Source: Prolixibacteraceae bacterium (GTDB lineage Bacteria; Bacteroidota; Bacteroidia; Bacteroidales; Prolixibacteraceae). From it: a DNA stretch of 35,546 nt. Positions 24,219 to 32,413 of the stretch are shown here, in pieces (the first letter of the stretch is position 1; every line of letters starts with the position of its first letter). The position numbers were made by a program, and so were the translations under genes. The stretch spans positions 1 through 35,546 of the forward strand of contig JAJUGS010000007.1 of the NCBI GenBank assembly GCA_029265875.1, given 5' to 3'. Below the pieces are notes generated by a model. It ran no database searches. It was not told where the DNA came from and saw nothing but the letters and a program-made list of their open reading frames with translations.

Positions 24219-24962
24219 ATGAAATTTGCAATCATTGGCGGTTCGGGTTTTGAAAACCCTGATTTGTTAAAAGACCAGCATGAAGTAAAAGTTGAAACGC
24301 CATACGGCGCTCCTTCATCGACCTTTAAAACCGGGAAAATAGGGGAGGTTGAAGTGGCTGTTTTGTCGCGTCACGACCGTAACCATTCCATCCCACCCAC
24401 ACAGGTGAACAACCGCGCCAACATTTGGGCGATCAAAGAACTTGGGTGCACCCATATCCTGGCCACCACGGCCTGTGGCAGTTTGCGCGAAGAAATCAAA
24501 AGAGGTGATCTTGTGATTTTGGATCAGTTTGTTGATTTCACCAGACATCGGGTTGTCAGTTTTTATGAGGAGTTTGACCACGGAAACCTGAAACACACAC
24601 CCATGGCCGATCCTTTCGACAGATTCCTGCGCGAAAAACTGATTGCCAAAGCAAAAGAACTGAATCTCAGTTTTCACCCCAAAGGTACGGTCATTACCAT
24701 CGAAGGCCCGCGTTTTTCAACACGCGCCGAATCAAATATGTTCCGGATCTGGGGTGCCGATGTCATTAATATGTCGGTGGCGCCCGAGTGTATCCTGGCC
24801 AATGAACTCGAAATTCCGTATGCAGCCATCGCACTTAGTACCGATTACGATTGCTGGAAAACCGATGAAGAACCCGTTACCTGGGAAGAGGTTTTAAAAG
24901 TTTTCAATAACAATGTTGTAAATGTAATCAGGTTGATTTCTGCTACGGTCAGCAGCTTTTAA
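24219..24962 (+). CDS. mtnP: S-methyl-5'-thioadenosine phosphorylase
   Basis: A 247-residue purine nucleoside phosphorylase family enzyme that cleaves methylthioadenosine with phosphate to adenine and the MtnA substrate. GGSG is at 7-10, the phosphate site is RHDRNHSIPPTQVNNRANI, TACGSL, EGPRFSTRAE and NMSVAPE follow, and the base-binding TDYDCW lies near the C-terminus. It is cytosolic, somewhat shorter than the ~280-residue human MTAP, with all core motifs present. Together with mtnA it forms a minimal two-step salvage operon; no mtnB/C/D or aldolase follows. Confidence 0.95.
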   Translation: MKFAIIGGSGFENPDLLKDQHEVKVETPYGAPSSTFKTGKIGEVEVAVLSRHDRNHSIPPTQVNNRANIWAIKELGCTHILATTACGSLREEIKRGDLVILDQFVDFTRHRVVSFYEEFDHGNLKHTPMADPFDRFLREKLIAKAKELNLSFHPKGTVITIEGPRFSTRAESNMFRIWGADVINMSVAPECILANELEIPYAAIALSTDYDCWKTDEEPVTWEEVLKVFNNNVVNVIRLISATVSSF

Positions 24963-25129
24963 TTCCCTGTTTTTGTTGATTGAAAATTCTGTATTAGCTT
25001 TTCTGAATGCAAAAACTTGTGGCATAAAATTTGTAAAATTGATTATACTGTTTCAAAGCCATGAAACAATTTTTTGACATTAATATCTGCATATTTTCAT
25101 CCGGCAAACAAGGCCGGTATTATTCCCGG

Positions 25130-25156
25130 CGGTAACCAAAAGTTACCGTCTTTTTT
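25130..25156 (+). terminator. Rho-independent terminator of mtnA-mtnP
   Basis: CGGTAAC (25130-25136) and GTTACCG (25142-25148) enclose CAAAA, then TC and six T residues. A second small hairpin CCGGC...GCCGG lies just before it (25101-25117). Confidence 0.75.
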
Positions 25157-25219
25157 ATGGTCATATTGTACCTCTTATAAAGAGAAATCTTAATTTTAAA
25201 CGAACTTAACTTAGCTTTA

Positions 25220-26155
25220 ATGAATCGCAGAAATTTTTCAAAATGCCTGATAACAGCCGTTTCCGCTACAATGATTGCTCCCGGAATATCATCGGGTTAC
25301 AACCCTGTTCAAAAAACAGTACGACTGGGCGGACCTGTTTTTAAAAAATATTCTGATCCTGCAGAATGGATCTTGGCACTTAAAGAGCTCGGTTACCGGG
25401 CAGCCTACTGTCCGGTAGGTTTGGATGCAAAATCCGATGAGATTGCCCTTTATAAAAAGGCTGCAAAAGAGGCTGATATTGTTATTGCAGAAGTTGGCGC
25501 CTGGAGCAACCCGATTGATGAGGATAAAAAGAAAAGAGAAACAGCCATTGAAAAATGTATTAAATCGTTACAACTGGCCGATGAAATAGGTGCCAACTGT
25601 TGTGTGAACATCAGCGGTTCGCGAAACCCGGAAAACTGGGCCGGGCCTCACAAAGACAACCTCACTGACGAAACATTCGAAATGATTGTTGAAACTACCC
25701 GGAAAATTATTGATGCGGTAAAACCGACAAATACATTTTTTGCCCTCGAAACTATGCCGTGGGCTTACCCCGACTCAGTGGAATCGTATCTAAATCTGAT
25801 TAAAGCCATTGACAGGCCGCGTTTTGCTGTTCATCTCGATCCAGTGAACCTTGTTATCAGTCCGCAGGTTTATTTCAGAAATAGTGAAATGATCAGGGAC
25901 GCGTTTACAAAGCTGGGAAAATACATTAAAAGCTGTCATGCAAAGGATATTTTGCTGCTCGGGAATGAATTGACACCTCATTTATCTGAAGTGCGCGCCG
26001 GTCTAGGAAATCTTGATTACATGGTTTATCTTGAATGTCTGGCCGGACTTGGGGATGTTCCGCTGATGCTTGAGCATTTGAATTCAGGTGCTGAGTATAA
26101 TCAGGCGGCTGATTATATAAGAAGTGTTGGGAAAAAGGAGAATATTTTTTTGTAA
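25220..26155 (+). CDS. Exported xylose isomerase-like TIM-barrel protein
   Basis: A 311-residue sugar phosphate isomerase/epimerase (AP endonuclease family 2) barrel. The N-terminus MNRRNFSK plus a hydrophobic stretch looks like a Tat signal. Metal-site-like acidic and His residues occur in FALETMPW (Glu), VHLDPVN (Asp), SCHAKD (His) and MLEHLN (Glu), the usual order for this fold. The likely substrate is a sugar or keto-sugar in the periplasm, but it cannot be named. It is a single gene between the mtnP terminator and a microprotein gene. Confidence 0.85.
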   Translation: MNRRNFSKCLITAVSATMIAPGISSGYNPVQKTVRLGGPVFKKYSDPAEWILALKELGYRAAYCPVGLDAKSDEIALYKKAAKEADIVIAEVGAWSNPIDEDKKKRETAIEKCIKSLQLADEIGANCCVNISGSRNPENWAGPHKDNLTDETFEMIVETTRKIIDAVKPTNTFFALETMPWAYPDSVESYLNLIKAIDRPRFAVHLDPVNLVISPQVYFRNSEMIRDAFTKLGKYIKSCHAKDILLLGNELTPHLSEVRAGLGNLDYMVYLECLAGLGDVPLMLEHLNSGAEYNQAADYIRSVGKKENIFL

Positions 26156-26183
26156 AGGGAATATTATTTTCTGATTTCAGTTA

Positions 26184-26191
26184 TAAATTTG
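26184..26191 (+). promoter_or_regulatory. -7 box for the microprotein gene
   Basis: TAAATTTG, an exact TAnnTTTG match, 48 nt before the ATG at 26240. The -33 element is unclear. Confidence 0.45.
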
Positions 26192-26239
26192 TAGTAAAAG
26201 AATTCGTAAAAGATTATTCAACTTTAAAATTTGGAAGCT

Positions 26240-26341
26240 ATGTCAAAGTCGATGGATACAAAAAAAGAAGCCAAGAAAGAAGCTCAGAAATCAATAAAGG
26301 AAAAACGGGCTGAGAAAAAGGAAAAAAAGGGGAAGTATTAA
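26240..26341 (+). CDS. 33-residue Lys/Glu-rich microprotein
   Basis: A small gene with ATG 26240, 33 codons and TAA. Its SD-like GGAAG (26233-26237) sits two bases before the ATG, which is rare for this genome. The peptide begins MSKSMDTKKEAKKEAQK, is about 40% lysine, and has no hydrophobic segment, so it should be soluble and helical or disordered. It has its own -7 box upstream and a strong terminator 18 nt downstream, giving a transcript of roughly 200 nt. Similar short Lys-rich peptides (MxKSxDxKKxxKKxxxKxxKEKRAEK) are, as I recall, conserved in Bacteroidota without known function. A regulatory RNA with chance coding is the alternative. Confidence 0.65.
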   Translation: MSKSMDTKKEAKKEAQKSIKEKRAEKKEKKGKY

Positions 26342-26359
26342 ACCTAGGGAAAGATTTTT

Positions 26360-26402
26360 AAATACCCTTGTAAAACAGTTGTGTTTACAAGGGTATTTTT
26401 TT
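26360..26402. terminator. Bidirectional terminator, microprotein / aldehyde dehydrogenase
   Basis: Perfect 15-bp arms AAATACCCTTGTAAA (26360-26374) and TTTACAAGGGTATTT (26384-26398), with T-runs on both strands. It overlaps the stop codon of the minus-strand aldehyde dehydrogenase. Confidence 0.85.
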
Positions 26403-27777
26403 ACATCAGTTTTCTGATCAGTTTAAAATATTTAAAAGGGGCGTATTCAAGGGGAATATCAAACCACCGCGAAGAGCAAACTATTGCCCTTTGGTTGCTG
26501 AAGGCAAGAAAACTATGAACGCCGTGATATTTCCCGAGACCACTATTGCCAACACCGCCAAAGGGCAGGTTGTGGTTTACAAAATGCATCAGCGTGTCGT
26601 TGATACATCCGCCACCCGAAGTGGTCCTGCTGATGAGTTCCTTTGCCTTGCTATTCTTTCCGAAATAATAAAAAGCTAAAGGTTTTTCGCTCTCATTCAG
26701 ATGCTTTTCCACTTCGCTGATTTCGCGGAAAGTCAGAACCGGCAAAACCGGGCCGAAAATCTCCTCCTGCATAACCGGAAATCCGGGTTTGATTTCGTCG
26801 ATAATTGTGGGTGAAATAAACCGGGTTTCACGATTGGTTTTACCTCCAAAACGAATTCTTCCGTTTTGCAGAAGCTTCTCAAGCCGATCGAAGGCCTGAT
26901 GGTTCACAATCCTTGGAAAATAAGGACTTTGCTCCGGATCATCACCGTACATTTTTTCAATCTTTTCGCTCAATTTTCTGATAAAATCCTCTTTGACCGA
27001 TTCGTGTATAAAAACATAATCGGGTGCAAGACAGGTTTGCCCGGCATTGATACATTTCCCAAATGCTACACGGGCTGCTGCAATATCAAGTTTGGCATCC
27101 TTGTCGATAATACAAGGATTTTTACCGCCCAGTTCCAGTATCACCGGCGTAAGATTTTCGGCAGCGGCTTTCATTACCACTTTCCCAACCTGCGGACTGC
27201 CGGTGAAAAAAATAAAGTCGAAACGCTGTTCAAGCAAAATTTCATTTACTTTCCTGCTTCCCTGAACCATAGCCAGGTAACCGGGGTCGAAGGTCACAGA
27301 AATCATTTCTTCCATGACCAGGGCAACATTGGGGGTGTAGGGCGAAGGTTTTAAAATTGCCGTACAGCCCGCCGAAATGGCGCCTGCCACGGGTGTCATC
27401 AGCAACATAAACGGATAATTCCAGGGCGCCATGATCAGTGAGACTCCCAGCGGCTCATAGAATATACGGCTGGAGGACGGTTGCAAAACAAGTGGAGTCA
27501 GGATTTTTTTTGATCGCGACCATTTCCGGAGATTTTTCATGTGATAATCAATCTCGCCCAGAACAAGGCCGATTTCGGTCAGATAGGCTTCTTCGTATGA
27601 TTTATGCAAATCGGTCCAAAACGCGGCTGTAATCTTTTTTTCATATTGAATAATGGCGGCCTTCAGTTTTTTCAGCATTTCAAACCTGAAACTGATCTCT
27701 CTTGTTTTTCCGGAAGCAAAAAAATCACGCTGTTTCCCGATCAGCGATTCGATGGTGGTCCGTGGTGTGTCCTGCAT
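26401..27777 (-). CDS. Class 3-type aldehyde dehydrogenase
   Basis: A 458-residue NAD(P)+-dependent aldehyde dehydrogenase of the ALDH3 branch, which oxidises medium- or long-chain and aromatic aldehydes to acids. N120 is in APWNYPF, the FTGS cofactor loop is at ~191-194, E215 in LELGGKNP is the general base, and nucleophile C249 is in NAGQTCLAPDYVF. PFGGVGNSGLGKYHG is near the C-terminus. The C-terminal tail (FKYFKLIRKLM) is basic and hydrophobic, as in membrane-associated ALDH3 enzymes. It is a single gene on the minus strand. Confidence 0.94.
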   Translation of the reverse strand: MQDTPRTTIESLIGKQRDFFASGKTREISFRFEMLKKLKAAIIQYEKKITAAFWTDLHKSYEEAYLTEIGLVLGEIDYHMKNLRKWSRSKKILTPLVLQPSSSRIFYEPLGVSLIMAPWNYPFMLLMTPVAGAISAGCTAILKPSPYTPNVALVMEEMISVTFDPGYLAMVQGSRKVNEILLEQRFDFIFFTGSPQVGKVVMKAAAENLTPVILELGGKNPCIIDKDAKLDIAAARVAFGKCINAGQTCLAPDYVFIHESVKEDFIRKLSEKIEKMYGDDPEQSPYFPRIVNHQAFDRLEKLLQNGRIRFGGKTNRETRFISPTIIDEIKPGFPVMQEEIFGPVLPVLTFREISEVEKHLNESEKPLAFYYFGKNSKAKELISRTTSGGGCINDTLMHFVNHNLPFGGVGNSGLGKYHGVHSFLAFSNQRAIVCSSRWFDIPLEYAPFKYFKLIRKLM

Positions 27778-27927
27778 GAAAAATTACAAAGTATAAGCCG
27801 AAAATCAGTTGATTTAAATTTGTGATGAATATAAGGGTTTTCAATCAAACCTGGTCCGGTTTCATTATTTCTATCAGTATTTATTCAGCCTATAACCAGC
27901 AGCAACCTCTGCAGCGATGATTTAATT

Positions 27928-28878
27928 TCATGCGTGCATAAAAACAGGTTTGGTTTTATCGGCCAGTTTAACAAGCGTTTCAGTTTCTTTGTCTGTTATC
28001 GGCTGGTACTCGTTCATAAATTCAAGTGCTTTCAGAAACAATGTGTTTTGTCCGGGAGGAATTGCTGCAGTTATGTTTTTCGAGAGGGTGAATTTTAAGG
28101 CCATTTTCATCATTGTTTCATCTGAAACCGGCTTGTACCAAACATTTTTGTAAAGTTTTTCTTCACCGGGTTCCAGTCGGGTGAGGGCCATTGCTTTTAA
28201 AGCCAGGATTCCCATTCCTCGTTTCCCGGCTTCAGCGTAAACCTGCGGCCCGAAGTTTCCGGAATGCCAGCAGGCAAAATTAATGGGGAACAAAATTGAA
28301 TCGAATTCGAAGTTTTTCATAGCCAGTAAGGCTGCATCCACCGAATGTGCCGAAAATCCCAGGTGTTTTACCTTACCCTCTTTTTTTGCTTTTACAAAAA
28401 CTTCCATGGCACCACCCGGGGCAAAAACCTCTTCCACTTCAGCAACCGAACTCAGGGCATGCAACTGGTATAAATCGAAATGGTCTGTTTCGAGTTTCCG
28501 GAGTGAATCTTCCAGTTCAAACTGTGCTTCTATAGCATTTCGTTTTTGGGTTTTGCATGCCAGAAAACAGTTTTTACGATAGGGTTTCAGCGCGGGCCCC
28601 AGTTTTTCCTGCGCATTTCCGTACCCGGGTGCCACATCGTAATAATTAACACCCAGTTCGTATGCTTTTGCCACCAATTCGTTGGCAAAATCCTGCGGAT
28701 TGTCGTTGAGCATGATGCCGCCAAAACCAATTACTGAAAGTTTTTCGCCTGTTTTTCCCAATACTCGCCGGGGTAAATTGTAGTCGGGCGAAAAGTTATT
28801 TCCAAAGCTGCGGATGGCCGGAATGGTCAGTGCAAGAGTTCCTAATGCACTGTTTCTGATAAATATTCTTCTTTTCAT
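27928..28878 (-). CDS. Exported aldo/keto reductase
   Basis: A 316-residue AKR-superfamily protein with the complete tetrad D81, Y86 (YYDVAPGYG), K109 (ACKTQKR) and H140 (YQLHAL). The N-terminus KRRIFIRNSALGTLALTIP is a Tat-like leader, consistent with export of a protein that folds with NADP(H). Related exported AKRs in Bacteroidota often sit with sugar oxidoreductases. The substrate is unknown. It lies 150 bp behind the aldehyde dehydrogenase on the same strand, with no clear hairpin between, so the two may be separate units. Confidence 0.9.
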   Translation of the reverse strand: MKRRIFIRNSALGTLALTIPAIRSFGNNFSPDYNLPRRVLGKTGEKLSVIGFGGIMLNDNPQDFANELVAKAYELGVNYYDVAPGYGNAQEKLGPALKPYRKNCFLACKTQKRNAIEAQFELEDSLRKLETDHFDLYQLHALSSVAEVEEVFAPGGAMEVFVKAKKEGKVKHLGFSAHSVDAALLAMKNFEFDSILFPINFACWHSGNFGPQVYAEAGKRGMGILALKAMALTRLEPGEEKLYKNVWYKPVSDETMMKMALKFTLSKNITAAIPPGQNTLFLKALEFMNEYQPITDKETETLVKLADKTKPVFMHA

Positions 28879-28899
28879 AAATTCTGATTTTTGATAAAA

Positions 28900-28932
28900 T
28901 TAAAAAAAAGGGTGAGAAACTTCCCGCCCTTT
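28900..28932 (-). terminator. Likely terminator of the dodecin gene
   Basis: AAAGGG/CCCTTT arms around a GC-containing 14-nt loop; on the minus strand the stem runs into eight T residues. It lies 17 nt after the dodecin stop. Confidence 0.55.
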
Positions 28933-28949
28933 CTTCATTCCTCATTCAA

Positions 28950-29165
28950 TTAATGATGTCCTTCATACTTAAACGAAACTTTCAGTTTTACACGGTAAAA
29001 CTCCACTTTGCCGTCCTTCAGATGCATGTCCATCTTTTTTACCTCGGCAATTCTCAGTTCACGCAGCGATTTACCTGCTGCCTCAATGGCATTCTGAGCA
29101 GCCTTTTCCCACGATTCGGTACTGCTGCCCACCAGTTCAATAATTTTGTAAACGCTGTCGGGCAT
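28950..29165 (-). CDS. Dodecin
   Basis: A 71-residue dodecin, the small flavin- or CoA-binding protein that assembles into dodecamers and buffers free flavin. The family pattern is intact: VYKIIELVGSSTESWEKAAQ at the N-terminus, then AAGKSLRELRIAEVKKMD and the closing strand VEFYRVKLKVSFKY. The flavin-stacking tryptophan at the usual position of archaeal/bacterial dodecins (in LRxxRWxEV) is isoleucine here (LRIAEV), so ligand stacking may differ. It is cytosolic and monocistronic, divergent from the nitroreductase gene. Confidence 0.93.
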   Translation of the reverse strand: MPDSVYKIIELVGSSTESWEKAAQNAIEAAGKSLRELRIAEVKKMDMHLKDGKVEFYRVKLKVSFKYEGHH

Positions 29166-29294
29166 AATTTTTTGTTTTAAATGGTTGATGAACTTCTATT
29201 TGGCAATATTTCGTTTTGTGATGTTTTACGAGGGTTTATTTTGAATGGTTTGAAGGAGTTTGGGTTATTTTCGCAGATAAACAAATTTAGTACT

Positions 29295-29840
29295 ATGGAA
29301 TTTCAGGAGTTGATAAAAAAGCGCCAGAGTGTGCGCAAATACACAAGCCAGCTGGTTGAAAAAGGAAAGATCGAAAAGTTGATTTCAGCAGTTCATTTGT
29401 CGCCGTCGGCCTGCAATTCGCAACCCTGGAAGCTGATTATTGTGGATGAACCGGAATTGAAAAACCAGGTGGCAAAAGCAACCTTCAGCAAAACCATTGC
29501 TTTTAACAAGTTTGCGGTGGAAGCGCCGGTTATTGCGGTTTTGGTAATCGAAAAAGCAAAACTGATTGCGCAAATTGGTGGCAGCCTCAAAAACCAGGAA
29601 TACCCGTATTATGATATTGGTATCGCTGCTGCGCATTTTTGTTTGCAGGCTGCCGAGCTGGGATTGGGAACCTGTATGATTGGCTGGTTTGACGAGAAAC
29701 GAATAAAGCAACTCCTGAAAATTCCGGAAAAACGAAAAATCGGGCTGCTGATCACGTTGGGATATGCACCTGAAGATTATAAATTGAGACAAAAAATCCG
29801 CAAACCGGTCAGTGAGATTTGCGGATTTAATAAATATTAA
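29295..29840 (+). CDS. Nitroreductase-family FMN oxidoreductase
   Basis: A 181-residue flavin enzyme using NAD(P)H. The N-terminal FMN-binding signature R10-Q-S-V-R-K-Y15 is present. SPSACNSQPW, at ~35-44, is the conserved FMN loop, and LGLGTCMIGWFD with the GLLITLGYAP strand closes the fold. I start at ATG 29295 (MEFQELIKKRQS) because homologues begin there. The actual substrate is unknown. The 3' end of the gene contains a perfect 11-bp inverted repeat that works as terminator for the opposite strand. Confidence 0.93.
   Translation: MEFQELIKKRQSVRKYTSQLVEKGKIEKLISAVHLSPSACNSQPWKLIIVDEPELKNQVAKATFSKTIAFNKFAVEAPVIAVLVIEKAKLIAQIGGSLKNQEYPYYDIGIAAAHFCLQAAELGLGTCMIGWFDEKRIKQLLKIPEKRKIGLLITLGYAPEDYKLRQKIRKPVSEICGFNKY
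29791..29828 (-). terminator. Terminator of the GH43-GH26 operon inside the nitroreductase coding region
   Basis: AAATCCGCAAA (29794-29804) and TTTGCGGATTT (29818-29828) are perfect 11-bp arms. On the minus strand the stem runs on into TTTTTTG, 18 nt past the GH26 stop. It lies wholly within codons of the convergent gene. Confidence 0.65.
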
Positions 29841-29845
29841 ACCAA

Positions 29846-30979
29846 TTATTTTACCATGTATATTCCTTTATTGTCCACTGAAATTTCATCAAGTGTTAAT
29901 ACTTTTTTACTGGTAATCAGGGCTTTGATATCTTCGTCGCTGTTTGATGCAAAATGCAGCCACCCCCAGGGCATGTACCAGGTCCAGTTTGGTTGGCTTT
30001 CAAGAATTCCGGGCGTGGGAATCTCGCCAACTTCGCCCAAGGCAATTGGTTTTCCTTTTGCAAGAGCAATCAAATCGTCGTGGTGCGACTGTTTATAGTC
30101 TTTCCGGTAAACATCCGCAGCCAGGATATCGACATATTCGTCACCCGGGTAAAATTCTTCATACTGAAAAGCCTCGTCGCCCGGAATATTGCGTGGGGCG
30201 TTGGTATTCCATACCCAGATCAGGTTATTCAATTGGTGAACTTCGGTGAAATATTTGTACATCATTATCCATAGCCGTTTAAAACCCTGTTCTCCTTTAT
30301 GGTTGCACCACCAGAACCAAACACCGTTCATTTCGTGATAGGGTCGCCAGAGTACCGGGATATTTTTTTCCTGAAGTTTTTTCAGATAGCCGGCAATTTT
30401 ATCAGCACCCAGTTTCCAGGCATCGTTTAGTGGAGTGCCTTCTGTTACCAGTTCATTCCATACTTCGGGCGATGGCCGGTTTTCCATGGCCCAGATTGAA
30501 GAACCATCACAGCAATCACCATCTGTGGGGAAGCAACCATGCCACATTAAAGTTATAATATGTCCTTCGGCATACCGTTTTTCCACTTCTTCAATTAACA
30601 TCTCACGTGCTTCCTCCATCGAAATATCGAGTGAGTCAAAAGGAGTGGCCGGAGCGGTATAATTCAGGGGGCCGCAATGTTGGTAGTTTTTTGCTGAATC
30701 TCCTGTCAGGCACCAGCTGAAATCCGACCCCCAGATTACAGCCTTTTTGCCTGTAATCTGTTCAAGCTGGTTAGTATATACCGAGCCTTTCCCGCAATAT
30801 TCATGCTGGCCCGCAAGTGTGTATTTCCCGCTGATTTCCTGGATAAAATTGTACAGCTTTTGTGTTTTTTCAGTGGCATTTTTATTTACAAGGGGCATGT
30901 AATTTGCCTGTTTACTATTATTACACGATATCATTGTCATAAAAAATAAAATCGTTCCAAAAGTTTTCAATGCATACAT
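29846..30979 (-). CDS. GH26 beta-mannanase-like lipoprotein
   Basis: A 377-residue glycoside hydrolase family 26 enzyme, which typically cleaves beta-1,4-mannan. The lipobox is MISC with C19. The acid/base glutamate is E216 in WRPYHEMNGVWFWW and the nucleophile is E316 in IALGEVGE. The aromatic -1 site WHG is near residue 146. It is probably anchored at the cell surface. I prefer the ATG at 30979, 13 nt behind the GH43 stop; the longer start at 31015 overlaps GH43 and delays the signal peptide. It ends five bases from the convergent nitroreductase stop. Confidence 0.93.
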   Translation of the reverse strand: MYALKTFGTILFFMTMISCNNSKQANYMPLVNKNATEKTQKLYNFIQEISGKYTLAGQHEYCGKGSVYTNQLEQITGKKAVIWGSDFSWCLTGDSAKNYQHCGPLNYTAPATPFDSLDISMEEAREMLIEEVEKRYAEGHIITLMWHGCFPTDGDCCDGSSIWAMENRPSPEVWNELVTEGTPLNDAWKLGADKIAGYLKKLQEKNIPVLWRPYHEMNGVWFWWCNHKGEQGFKRLWIMMYKYFTEVHQLNNLIWVWNTNAPRNIPGDEAFQYEEFYPGDEYVDILAADVYRKDYKQSHHDDLIALAKGKPIALGEVGEIPTPGILESQPNWTWYMPWGWLHFASNSDEDIKALITSKKVLTLDEISVDNKGIYMVK

Positions 30980-30992
30980 AACGATCGTTTTT

Positions 30993-32312
30993 TTATTTTG
31001 AAAAACTGAATTCATCTATTTCGAAAAAATTGTCATTTTTCCCGTGAAAAGTGAGCCAAACGGCATGAATGCCAGATGTTTCTTCAATTTCGCCTTTAAT
31101 TGCTTTCCATTCGTTTTTTTCATCACCTTGCACATTAATCCAGCCAATCTGCTTTCCCCAGGGCTGGTCAAGATGAATTGAAATTCCGCCGCCGTTTTTC
31201 AGTGGTTTTATCCTGAACTCAACTTTTGAAGCACCGTTTTTAAAATCGATGTATTTGTATGCAACATTATCTTCGTTTTCAATTTTCGACAGAATTTCGT
31301 TTTTTGGGTCGGCCAGCTCGATTCTTACATTTCCGAACAGAAGGCAGGCACGGGCAGCATCGGTGGTTTCGAACGCGTTTAAAGCCGGGCCAGCACCCTG
31401 CGAAGTCATTTCAACTTCGTTAATACTGCCATCAGCGTTAAAAGTTATTGGTTCAACACAGGCTTTTCGCATCATGCGGCTGTTGTGGGTGGAGCGGTGG
31501 TAAAAAACATACCAACGGCCATTGAACTCCACAATCGACCCGTGGTTGTTCCAGGTTGCCGGGTCGCAATGGGTATTGTCAACAATTACGCCGCCATATT
31601 TAAACGGGCCAAAAGGCGAACTTGCGGTAGCATATCCTATACTGGTCGGGCGGTTGGCGCGGCTCATGTCGGCATAAATAAAATAGTAGATACCGTTGCG
31701 TTTTACCATGTATCCGCCTTCGTGGAAAAAATGTTCTTTTTCGTTTACAACACCTGTTACAATGGTTGAAGAATCAATTTCGGTCATGTTGGGTTTTAGC
31801 CTTGCGACTTTAGCCTGAAATTGTCCCCAAATATAGTATGCCGTTCCGTCGTCATCGACAAAAACGCAGGGGTCGATTTCTTCGATGCCTCGCAGCTGAA
31901 TTTTTTGACCATTTACAAAAGGTCCTGCTGGCGATTTGCTGAAAGCCACGCCTTCTGCTGCTTTTGGGTCGGGCATGCAATAATACATATAGTAGGTTCC
32001 GTTTTTGTAAACGCAATCGGGTGCGAAAAGCAAAGCATCGGAATAAGAAACCTGGTCGTTTTCACCTTTCGAGGCAAACACGTTTTCAGTGATTTTCCAG
32101 TTTTTCAGGTCGGTAGTTTCCATCACATGGTGCCGCCAGGAGCAGTAATATTGCGTACTTTCATCCAGTGAGCCGTAAATGTAAAGCTTTCCATCGGGGC
32201 AAACGTGTGCCGACGGGTCGGCAATGTAAACCCCGGGCGGAACAATGGGATTTTGTGCCCGGGTAATTACTGAAAAACAAGAGATTGTGAGCGCAAATAA
32301 GATTTTTTTCAT
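30993..32312 (-). CDS. GH43-family glycosidase with C-terminal CBM6-like domain
   Basis: A 439-residue exported enzyme with a signal peptide (~1-19, TRA-QN). The five-bladed propeller has all three GH43 acids: base D32 in YIADPSAHV, D147 in IDPCVFVDDDG, and acid E198 in FFHEGGYMVKRNG. The last ~130 residues (from ~310) read as a CBM6-like beta-sandwich. GH43 enzymes act as arabinofuranosidases, xylosidases or galactanases. The exact specificity is not visible; pairing with GH26 suggests a hemicellulose such as a decorated mannan. Same operon as GH26. Confidence 0.92.
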   Translation of the reverse strand: MKKILFALTISCFSVITRAQNPIVPPGVYIADPSAHVCPDGKLYIYGSLDESTQYYCSWRHHVMETTDLKNWKITENVFASKGENDQVSYSDALLFAPDCVYKNGTYYMYYCMPDPKAAEGVAFSKSPAGPFVNGQKIQLRGIEEIDPCVFVDDDGTAYYIWGQFQAKVARLKPNMTEIDSSTIVTGVVNEKEHFFHEGGYMVKRNGIYYFIYADMSRANRPTSIGYATASSPFGPFKYGGVIVDNTHCDPATWNNHGSIVEFNGRWYVFYHRSTHNSRMMRKACVEPITFNADGSINEVEMTSQGAGPALNAFETTDAARACLLFGNVRIELADPKNEILSKIENEDNVAYKYIDFKNGASKVEFRIKPLKNGGGISIHLDQPWGKQIGWINVQGDEKNEWKAIKGEIEETSGIHAVWLTFHGKNDNFFEIDEFSFSK

Positions 32313-32413
32313 TTTTATTCAGGTTTAGTTTTGAATACTGATGACACTGATTTTACTGATTGTCACCGGTTATCTGTTCAATGCGTGTCCATCTGCGTTC
32401 CAAAAAATAAAAA

